Shown: positions 56,608 to 64,000 of the stretch, one piece after another
Numbering within the stretch: the first letter of the stretch is position 1
Layout of the letters: the number at the start of each line of letters is the position of its first letter
Assembly (NCBI RefSeq): GCF_020360975.1
Contig: NW_025408680.1
Location: 248,001 to 312,000 of the forward strand
Length of the DNA stretch: 64,000 nucleotides
Direction of reading: 5' to 3'
Source: Hirsutella rhossiliensis
Taxonomy: Eukaryota; Ascomycota; Sordariomycetes; Hypocreales; Ophiocordycipitaceae
Notes under the pieces: model-generated
Databases searched by the model: none
The model's input: only the letters and a program-made list of their open reading frames with translations
Told to the model about the DNA's origin: nothing
Program-made: the position numbers and the translations under genes

Positions 56608-56898
56608 CTACTCCTTGTAGTATTCGGCTCTCTCGGGGTTCTGCTTGCAATCCTCCCGGATATCCTTGAGTTCGTCCTGGAAACGCATGGACATGACGGA
56701 CAAGATTTTGCATTTATCGAGCAGTCTTTCGCGGCCTAGGATGCCACGGGTACTCTTCAGTTTCGAGACGAGAGCATCGGCGGCGGTTTTGATTTTGCCC
56801 GCCTCGTCCTCCAGCACTTTAAAATCGTCGTTCATTGTCTGGATGAGTTCGGCCCCCTTGAGCGGGACCGCGGGCACTGCCGATCGATTGCCTGGCAT
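56608..56898 (-). CDS. Small helical protein 4
   Basis: A single exon encodes 96 residues starting MPGNRSAVPAVPLKGAELIQ. Beyond the first 15 residues it is helical and Lys/Asp/Glu-rich (NDDFKVLEDEAGKIKTAADA, FQDELKDIREDCKQNPERAE), with heptad-like spacing. No domain or signal peptide is seen. A CATATAAG box lies about 146 bases upstream, as in small genes 1 and 3. The receptor gene sits between this and the other three. Confidence 0.6.
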   Translation of the reverse strand: MPGNRSAVPAVPLKGAELIQTMNDDFKVLEDEAGKIKTAADALVSKLKSTRGILGRERLLDKCKILSVMSMRFQDELKDIREDCKQNPERAEYYKE

Positions 56899-57707
56899 GT
56901 TGATCGGGATGAGATGAGGTGGATGCTGTAAAGTCGAGTGTGGTAGATGCTTGGCTGGTGTGGGAGTTCTGGAAAGTGGCTCTTGGTGTCGGTTTCTGTA
57001 CGAGGCTTTACTGGAGGGGAGCGAGAGATGTAGAAAGGCTTATATGCTGGCGAGGCGCAGAACCGCATGGTTCGAGGACATGGTGAAGCATGCTGGGCGT
57101 TGAACGCGGTCTGAAAGGAGTTGGACTTGTTCTTTGAACGGGAGTCATCCGCATTTCTCTACCGCTCAAGGACCCGAGTCGAAGCGAGACTTCTTTGCTG
57201 TTCACGACGCATATGATAAAAGTGAAGCTCTGTTAACTGCGAGTTATAGAACGTGTGTCAAATGTGTCTGAACAACCGTGGACATGGTCCATCTCACATG
57301 GGACATATACAATATCCCTCCCGGGTCCGCAGAATCGTCGTCGTCGTCGATCTTCTTCGTTGAACATAGCATGCCGAGTATGTCAGTGCCAGGAATGACC
57401 TCGTACGTTTGTACTCTAGGAGTGTAAACAGGGCAACGCAAGGATCTGTCGTCAGTATCCGTCGAGCAATCAACGACATGGAAGCGGAACAATACGTTTG
57501 AGTCGCGTTTGAGAACAGAATCCAGTTTCTGGGAACATGTCTGATTCGTATTTATTAACGGCGCTGCAGTGGTAGTAAGTGTTCTATCCATATTTTGCAC
57601 ACTTATCGTCTCCGCGCTCCCTGCTGTCTATCTCATGCAAAGGCCACCGCTATGCATCCACAAACGCCAGAAAATCCAACAAGGATAAAATCGGTCGGTG
57701 GCCGGAC
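56899..57707. other. Promoter of small gene 4 and flank
   Basis: 0.8 kb with a TATA box for small gene 4. A minus-strand frame at 57244-57600 (118 residues) has no domain and an unusual Asp run; it is not called. Confidence 0.45.
57037..57046 (-). promoter_or_regulatory. TATA box of small gene 4
   Basis: CATATAAGCC on the minus strand, about 146 bases before the ATG at 56898. It is preceded by CTCGCCAG, reminiscent of the CCTCGCC word near the boxes of small genes 1 and 3. Confidence 0.55.
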
Positions 57708-59039
57708 TCAAACAGCAGGCGCCTCCGTGTTGTGCATCTCCACCACCCCGCCCACGTCGCCGTTGAGCTCAGGGACGCAATATCGCTTCTTGAGATCTGC
57801 CAGCAGCGGGCCGAGCTGGTAGTCGCTCTCCATGCTCTCGTGGTTGCAGCACGGAGAGCGCCGGATGGGGAGCAACCAGTCTATGGGGTGGTTTCCCATG
57901 ACGGACTTCCAGTTTGCCCAGAAGCCCAAGTCCCACGGGTTCTCGCGGGGCTCGGTCCGTAAAATGGCAAACTTTCTCGATGCCCGCATGTCTCTGTCCG
58001 TATCATGCTCCAGGTAACCGTTGCTTTGAGGGCTCGCCACATCTGTCATTTGCCGAATGGGAGGTCGCTGCAGCGGGTAGATGATGGTGGGGAAAGCATC
58101 CGAGGGCGGGCTATTCCTGGGGATGCGAATGGCGAGAAAAAAGATCTGTGTCTTCCTAAGAATGTCAATGTTTGTAATGTTTGTGAAGATGAAGCGGGCC
58201 GCCGTCAACGTCATGGCAAAGGTGAAGAAGCCAAAGAGCGACGCCAAGGCGATGGCAGCTATGACCCAGCCGTCGACTGAGGACCCCCGGGCCGTCTGCT
58301 GCTGAAGACAGTATGCGCCGGCTGCGACGCTGATTGAGCATAGACACGTGGTATAAAAGGTGAACTGAAAGAAGAAGTTGAAGGCTGGACGGGCGTCAGC
58401 ATAGAGGTTCCCGCAGCTTCCAGCTGAGCACCCACACGTCTCCGATACCATGCCGCCCACCCAGGGACACAGATGGTCCATTTTGCGCACGCAGCGCTCC
58501 AGCTCGCTCGAGTGGTGGGCGCGGTCAGGCTTCCACTGGCGGCAATCAGAGCACCATTTCGGGCGGCCGTCAGCCTCGCAGACAAAGACGTCTTTGCTGT
58601 AGAAGGCCTCGAGGCCGGGGCTGTCGGGGTTCTGGTCCGGCGGCACCCACGGATTCGCCTCGGCGTCTCTGCCGCGCGTGCGCCGAGGGCCCTGGCTTTT
58701 GCCGTTGGCATCGCGGTCGCGAATCAGGGGGACGAGCCCGGGATCGAGCTGGATGGCGAGGAAGGTGCGAAGGTAGGTCGAGACGGCGAGGATGAAGAAG
58801 ACGAAGTAAAGGACGAGGAAAGTGGCCGTGAGTCCCGAATTGCCCCTGGTGCGATACAGGTAGTGGACTGGAGAGGGAGTCAGCGACGGCCATTGGCGAC
58901 GAGAGGCCGATTGGAGCTCACCGCAGAGCCGGTAGACGACTGCGTACGTGCCGAGGACGAAGGCGGCGGCGATGAAGAAGGGGATTACGCGGATGGTCCA
59001 GCGGGTGGCAGCGCGGTTGCTGTCGCCGGATCGCGTCAT
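57708..59039 (-). CDS. pfa5: Palmitoyltransferase of the DHHC family, Pfa5-like
   Basis: Three exons (59039-58922, 58867-58436, 58384-57708) encode 408 residues. The enzyme would attach palmitate to cysteines of target proteins at a membrane. The Cys-rich domain reads [20 protein letters not shown] then [20 protein letters not shown], so the catalytic tetrad is DHLC, not DHHC; Leu replaces the second His, where yeast Pfa5 has Tyr. Four transmembrane stretches are visible ([70 protein letters not shown]). The introns are 54 and 51 nt, both multiples of three without stops, so the unspliced frame also stays open. Splicing is preferred because it restores [17 protein letters not shown], the expected continuity after the Cys-rich domain. 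Confidence 0.88.
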   Translation of the reverse strand: MTRSGDSNRAATRWTIRVIPFFIAAAFVLGTYAVVYRLCGELQSASRRQWPSLTPSPVHYLYRTRGNSGLTATFLVLYFVFFILAVSTYLRTFLAIQLDPGLVPLIRDRDANGKSQGPRRTRGRDAEANPWVPPDQNPDSPGLEAFYSKDVFVCEADGRPKWCSDCRQWKPDRAHHSSELERCVRKMDHLCPWVGGMVSETCGCSAGSCGNLYADARPAFNFFFQFTFYTTCLCSISVAAGAYCLQQQTARGSSVDGWVIAAIALASLFGFFTFAMTLTAARFIFTNITNIDILRKTQIFFLAIRIPRNSPPSDAFPTIIYPLQRPPIRQMTDVASPQSNGYLEHDTDRDMRASRKFAILRTEPRENPWDLGFWANWKSVMGNHPIDWLLPIRRSPCCNHESMESDYQLGPLLADLKKRYCVPELNGDVGGVVEMHNTEAPAV

Positions 59040-60310
59040 GGCGGCATCGCGGCGATGGCTTCGTCGTCCAAACAGAGATCATGACATGGGCGGGATGATG
59101 CGAGGTGGGTCGCGCAGGATAGAGGACCGTGCCAGCGCCGCAGTGGACACTGTGTTTTCTGAGCCTCCATTTCTCTCCCCCGGAACCCCGCTTTCTCTCC
59201 CCTTCCTGACGCATCACATTCCACGACGATGTCATCAAGTTATCAAACATTCGACTTGTGCAAACGCCAATTACAACGAGTCCTCTTCCTCGCCTCGAGC
59301 AAGAGGCGTCGTCAACAGCCATGATTTTCCTCGCCGTCTCTCCCTGAGCAAGGCCGTCCGTCGTTGCTGACGACCCGCTGCCGCCCTATCAAAGGCGCCT
59401 TGGCTGCCCCGACGCTTAAGCCACCCACACTGCTTACGGCAAATCCTCCCGCGTGCAATGGCATCACTCGCGCTTGCCCCGTCTGCGAGCTGCTCGGCTC
59501 GCCCGCCGACTTGCCCTCTGCGAGGCGGAAGCGCCAGCACTGCCTTGGCAAGCTTCCGGTCCGACAGGCGGCGTTGGCATCAATACGTCATGGAAGGCGC
59601 TGTAACACGATAAATAACTCCCCGAGCATGTCTCCCGCACTGCCTTTATCCACTTCCTCGACTACAGGTGAGAACGTGCCTGGAGAGGGAGCCGGCGTTG
59701 CTGTGCTGGCAGTCGACGCCCAGTTCCTCTCATTCGCCGCCGACAGACTGCTCCGATATCGCTCCGGTTCCCACCTTGATAGTTCGAGGCGAAGCTTCTT
59801 GGTCCCAGGGTCCCGCATGCTTCTTCCAATTCCAGGGCCACAGCGAAGCCCCTTTCTAACCAGGCATCATCCTCTCCTCTGCAGGGCTGCTGGTCCCCGC
59901 GAGGAAGAGGGCTCGCAACATTACGGCCCTCGTGACGGGAGGACTTGCACTTTGCGCCCCGGTGAGAACTGCTCTTGCCCTGATCGAGCTTATTGAAGGG
60001 CTATACGTAGTCTGTTTTGTCTAGTTTCCAAGCACCTCCCTCCGCGTCTGTCCCCTGAGTGGTCGACGATGTTTCCCACCTGGCTTCTTGAAGCCTCGCC
60101 ACGGTTACCCGAGGCCCGCAGGCCTCTGGCGAAGCTGGTTGAGCGAATTGCACAAATGGGTCTTGTTCAGTTTAAAACAGATCATCCTGCCCTACTTGGG
60201 TTCTTGGAGATATCATTGATAGCAGCAGCAAAGCAAAGCAATCGTTAATCTACAAGTTGAATCCTCGACTCATTGACTTCCACAACCACTCATCGAAGAA
60301 GCCACCCACA
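59040..60310. other. Intergenic region upstream of the Pfa5-like gene
   Basis: This divergent interval serves the Pfa5-like gene (minus) and the zinc-ribbon gene (plus). A weak spliced candidate is listed separately at 59628-60024. Confidence 0.45.
59628..60024 (+). CDS. Candidate small spliced membrane protein
   Basis: A 13-codon start exon (59628-59667) ends in a GTGAGA donor, and a good acceptor (pyrimidine tract, CAG at 59882-59884) opens a second exon (59885-60024) in the matching frame, giving 59 residues. The second exon encodes RKRARNITALVTGGLALCAP followed by a hydrophobic stretch that could span a membrane. A further intron-like segment (59962-60024, GTGAGA to TCTAG) would change the C terminus. 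The 217-nt intron is long for this locus. No homologue is recognised; treat as tentative. Confidence 0.25.
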
Positions 60311-60496
60311 ATGCCCTCCTCCTCCTCCAGGAAGCCTGCCACGCTGACCCTGTACACGTGGAGCTGCCACAACTGCGGTGGCGGCACGTTCGTATGCTCG
60401 ACCACGCCAGCATGCCTGTACTGCTCGCACGCTCGCTGTCGTGCTTGCCAGGTGTTCCGAGATTTTATCGCAGCCGAGAGGTCGGCCGCCAAGTAG
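60311..60496 (+). CDS. 61-residue zinc-ribbon protein
   Basis: A single short exon from the ATG at 60311 (preceded by CACA, a good fungal context) encodes 61 residues. The sequence YTWSCHNCGGGTFVCST continues to CLYCSHARCRACQVFRDF and has four Cys pairs or singles, CxxC-x8-C-x6-CxxC-x4-CxxC, enough for one or two zinc sites. A basic N terminus (SSSSRKPATLTL) precedes it. Zinc ribbons of this kind occur in small fungal proteins of unknown function. No signal peptide is present. The neat Cys spacing argues against a chance frame. Confidence 0.6.
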   Translation: MPSSSSRKPATLTLYTWSCHNCGGGTFVCSTTPACLYCSHARCRACQVFRDFIAAERSAAK

Positions 60497-61859
60497 CTGC
60501 TGCTAAGTAGCCCAGTGGTGGTCTGCCGTCAACCCACATGCTCTTCCCACCAGGGCCCCGACGAGGATGGTTGCAATGGCTTGGGCTACGCAGCGGCTGG
60601 CCACCTATATCCTGCGACATCGATTACCTCGGCGCTTCGATTCTCATCTGTACTACGGCAAACCTTGCTGCGTGGGCCATTTTAGATTTCTTTGGGGGGT
60701 TCTTTCCAAGGAGTTGGAGCGTGTGGCGAGAGACAGCGATGCACCTAGCTTTACGGATAGACGGAGGAAGCTGACGCTTGCCTGGGATCTGGGGGATGGA
60801 CACAGGGCGTTGAACCGATATAGACTTGTTTCCCATATGTACTTGCCTTTGCTTCGCTTCTGCACTTGAGCAGCCGTCTCCGAATAGATGCTGGGTTTTC
60901 TGGCCTGCTTGCCCACCTGCCCCCCCGACATGACCGCCGTGCATACTGTTGCTGACAAGCTCAACAGGAATCAATGCCGACAGCCGTTGTGAGCCCCGGG
61001 AAGATTATCAGCTCATGGCGAATGTATCTGCGAGCTTGGCTGCTGTGAACCAGGAACCCGCCAAGCAAAGAAGAGAGAATCGGCTACCCTTTGCCTGGAT
61101 ACCCCCGGGGTTTCACGCCACGGTGCTTCAAGCCATGCCAGCTACCGCTCTAATTACTAGGAGACACTGGGGATCCTCGCCAAAGTGCGTCGTCATCTGT
61201 CGTGGGCTGGGGAACGCTCACCGCCGAGATAATAACTGGAGCAGGTAGTTGTTGTACGCCCCATTATTGGAAGCGCAACACAAACTTTGGCCATCACTCG
61301 ACTTCTTCTATCCAAGCTTTGCGCGCCCAGACGCAGACATTCCCTAAACTCAGCACCGGCAACCCAGGCATTGGCTCTCGCTCTCCGTACCACCACTCTT
61401 GTATGGACAGCTTGACCGTTCCCCCGTCCCTCCCTGGACATTATCGAAGCCTCCCTTGCCACCAGCCGGCCCATCTCTATCACAACCTTGTCCCCAATCC
61501 CCTAAAAAGCAACTCGGATTCGCATCAGCTCTCGCATAGCTACCTATCGTTCAAGCAAAAAGAGGGACATCCTCTATTTTCGTGTTCGCTGCCCCTTTCT
61601 GTCTCACCGTCGCCACCGCTGGCCGGGCCCACATCAGCAGTCACAGCCGTGCAGCCAGAGGGGGGCAAAAGAGGCAAAAGGAGCAGAAACAAAACATGAC
61701 GTCTCTACTATACACGCTTTCAGTTCCGCCTTTCGCCAAGACGCCGTTTCCCCTCGCCTGTCTCTTCAACCATGTCCATCGCGGTCCAAACAGGTGGAAA
61801 AGGGGATAGTAAGCAATTATGCCAGGAAAAATTGACCAATGTTTTCGTCAGAGGATCAT
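60497..61859. other. Intergenic region between convergent genes
   Basis: 1.36 kb between the zinc-ribbon gene and the 3' end of the SET-domain gene. I see no gene. Confidence 0.5.
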
Positions 61860-64000
61860 TTACTGAGACACAACTCGGATCTTGGCCTTGAGTGACAGCT
61901 GCGCCGACACGTTCCGGCCCGCAACTTTCTTCGTTGGCGTGTTTTCTCCGGGTGACGCCTTTTTGGCCAGAGTGCCTTTGCCGGGCGATGCCTTCTTACC
62001 CGGTTGGTCATTCTCATCCCCCATGGCGACAATGGTGAGGCTCGAGGCGCGAGACGTCGAGATGTGCTTGGCACGGGCCTGACCGTACGTCTTGACCACC
62101 TTCTTGGCGCTCGCTTTCTTGATCAGGGTGGCGGCAGGGCGCTTGGCGGGCGTCTTTGCACCCCCCAACGCCGCCTTCTTGGCGGCGACGGAGATGGTCG
62201 ACACGCCCTTCTTAAGGGCCATGGCGGCGCCCTTGGCCGCCTTGAGGCCGGCGCTCGAGAGGGACGCCTTTGACTTGGTCGCGGGCTGAATCTTCTTGCG
62301 CTTCTTGGTGCTGCTGGCATTGCCGTCGTCGGCCTCGTCTCCGATGAGCTCCTTGAGCTTGCGCTTGCCGGCCTTGACGGTGGCCTTGACGGCGGTCCTG
62401 AGGTCCGTCTTGGGCGCCTTGACCTCGCGGGGCTTGGGGCCAAGAACACCGCGGCAGTTGGCCTCTCCGCAGAGGCACGACTGGACGTTCTTGGCTGAAA
62501 AGGGGTCAAAGTTGTAGTCGTAAGTCAGCTCATCCCCCGTCATGATGGGCCGGTCGCCGGCGAATAGTGCCATTCGAGGCTGTCCCGAGACGATCCATTT
62601 AATCATCCTACAATTCGGGTTGCAGCTGTGATTGACAAAGCGGGCGATGCTTCCGGTGGTGGCATCGATGATCATGTTTTGGTCAAAGCTCATCAAGTAG
62701 TAGCACTGCGAAGAGTGGTTAGTCCGGGTCAACGGACACGGGAGACGTCAAAGGGAGGGACTCGTGGCGTACCTCGTTGTCCTTGTAGACCTCATTCATG
62801 CGACGCTCGCACTCCTCCTCGGTGATGATTTCGCCGGCGTACTCCATGATGATCTGGTTGGGCTTGAAGCAGCGGTTGCTTCGGACGCCGTAGCCCCGGT
62901 CCGACGTCTTGATGACCTCGACGCCGACGCGGTACTTGCCCCCCTTGGCGCGGCGGGCCGTGAGGTCAGCAAAGGCGCGGTTGGTGCAGTGCTGCTTGCC
63001 GACGTTGCAGTTTGTGGCGTCGCATTCATACAGCATGATGCGGTTCTGGCAGCTCTCGCCGCAGCCGTCGTCGGGCGTGCAGACGCACTTGGACTGATAG
63101 TCGTGCAAGTGTGGCGTCTTGCGCCAATAGTCCTTGGAATCGCCGATGAACCGATCTAGATGAGTGGTCAGCAAGCTTCGGGGAGGGGGCGGAGGGGGCC
63201 TTACTCTTGGTCATTCGCTTCCACTCGTCGGGCTTGGGCTGGCCAGGGGGTAGCGGGTTGCAGACGTTGTAGGGCAGCCTGAAGTCGCGGCCGGCGATGA
63301 GGGTGCGCAATCCGGTGTAGATGGGCGAGGGCATCGTCTTGCTGACGCGGCCGCTCGGGGCGAGCTCGGGCAGCTGGGCAAGCTTCTTCTTCTCGGCCGG
63401 AGTGAGGCCCTTTGTCGGGTCGAGCGGGGCATCCTGGCCGGCATAGAGGCCCTTGTCGAGGAACTTTTTGACGCGGCGCTGCTTGGTGTTTGTTATGGGC
63501 TCCGCGTCGTCCTCCTTGGCGGGTTCCGAGGAGGCGGCGGGCGTGTCGAGCTTTGTCCTCTTGCGGGCGGGGGCGGCGGGCTCGTCGGAGTTGACGTACT
63601 TGCCGTTGGACCAGACGGTGTGGACGACGGGCCTGTCGTCGATGCCCGAGAACTCGTTTGTGTCCTGCAGGCGCCTCAGCTCGCGCGATATCTTGGTCAT
63701 GCCCTTGTCGACGGCGCCGCGGCCACGCTTGCCCAGGGTGGAGAGCTTGGTGCCGAGGGACGAGATGGCCGAGGGGGGCGGGACGTCGTGGCATTGGCGG
63801 GCCCGGCGACGCGTCCGTGGCGTGTTGAGGCGGGGTGTCGACGAGGGGGAGGACAGCAGCGCGTCGAGGCTCTGCTTCTTGGCCGGCGCGCTGTCGGGGG
63901 CCACCTCGATGCTGCCGACAAGCGTGTCACCCGAGATGGTGCGGCGGCGGCGGTCGGAAACGGCGTCACCCTTTGCCCTCCGCTTGCCATGGGCGTCGGT
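61860..64000 (-). CDS. ash1: Ash1-type histone H3K36 methyltransferase, 5' end outside window
   Basis: Three exons are visible: 64000-63205 (open at the window edge), 63155-62773 and 62705-61860, giving 674 residues without the start. Order: a disordered Lys/Ser-rich N-terminal part, RLQDTNEFSGIDDRPVVHTV, an AWS Cys-rich domain (CVCTPDDGCGESCQNRIMLY, CDATNCNVGKQHCTNR), the SET domain (KTSDRGYGVRSNR, IIMEYAGEIITEEECERRM, SIARFVNHSCNPNC, GDELTYDYNF) and post-SET cysteines (CLCGEANCRG). The splice restores KDNE-CYYLMSF inside SET. All catalytic SAM-site motifs are intact. AWS-SET-postSET without WW or SRI domains downstream points to Ash1 over Set2. In Neurospora and Fusarium, ASH1 marks H3K36 in silent subtelomeric and facultative heterochromatin. 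The C-terminal 200 residues are an AT-hook-like Lys/Ala/Pro-rich tail. Confidence 0.92.

Noticed and set aside
57244..57600. 118-residue minus-strand frame upstream of small gene 4
   Set aside because: No domain, no promoter signal, poor codon bias and an Asp run from a simple GTC repeat.
60069..60248. 59-residue plus-strand frame starting MFPTWLLEAS
   Set aside because: It looks protein-like in composition, but the splice phases do not join it to the exon at 59885 and no motif is recognised.

Overview
The window is nuclear DNA of a filamentous ascomycete, most likely a Sordariomycete and plausibly Hypocreales. The reasons are protein-coding genes split by short introns (about 49-130 nt) with GTRNGT donors and CTAAC-like branch sites, GC-rich third positions, pyrimidine-rich promoters, and typical fungal families (Zn2Cys6 regulator, Ssh4/Ear1-like SPRY protein, Pfa5-like DHHC enzyme, Ash1-type SET protein, DUF6590). 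I cannot name the genus from sequence alone. I see no tRNA, rRNA, CRISPR array or intact transposon.

Layout. 0.3-9.5 kb: a single-pass membrane protein of unknown function, an Ssh4/Ear1-like endosomal SPRY protein with PY motifs, and on the minus strand a seven-exon Zn2Cys6 transcription factor. 9.5-22.6 kb: about 13 kb in which I find no convincing gene, only microsatellites and small tandem arrays. 22.6-33.5 kb: a dense housekeeping block with transportin (Kap104), a proteasome-assembly chaperone 4 homologue that shares a divergent promoter with a carnosine N-methyltransferase-type (N2227) enzyme, a short-chain dehydrogenase, and a ten-exon DUF6590 protein. 35-40 kb: a large coiled-coil protein and a small basic disordered protein. 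41.7-57 kb: an accessory-looking stretch with AT-richer gaps. It holds a secreted protein with two Lys-Arg-containing repeats, a Nudix hydrolase, a secreted class II haem peroxidase, four short minus-strand genes for helical proteins with TATA-like boxes at similar positions, and a seven-helix receptor. 57.7-64 kb: a Pfa5-like palmitoyltransferase, a 61-residue zinc-ribbon protein, and the 3' part of an Ash1-type H3K36 methyltransferase gene whose 5' end lies beyond base 64000.

How they fit together. The housekeeping genes cover nuclear import, proteasome assembly, chromatin marking, lipid modification and ubiquitin-adaptor sorting, and are only neighbours; no metabolic gene cluster is evident. 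The most unusual material is the Kex2-type repeat protein at 41.7 kb and the run of TATA-driven small helical genes at 49.2-56.9 kb. All exon coordinates were derived by hand from splice consensus and frame continuity. No alignment or transcript data were available, and family names rest on recognised motifs.
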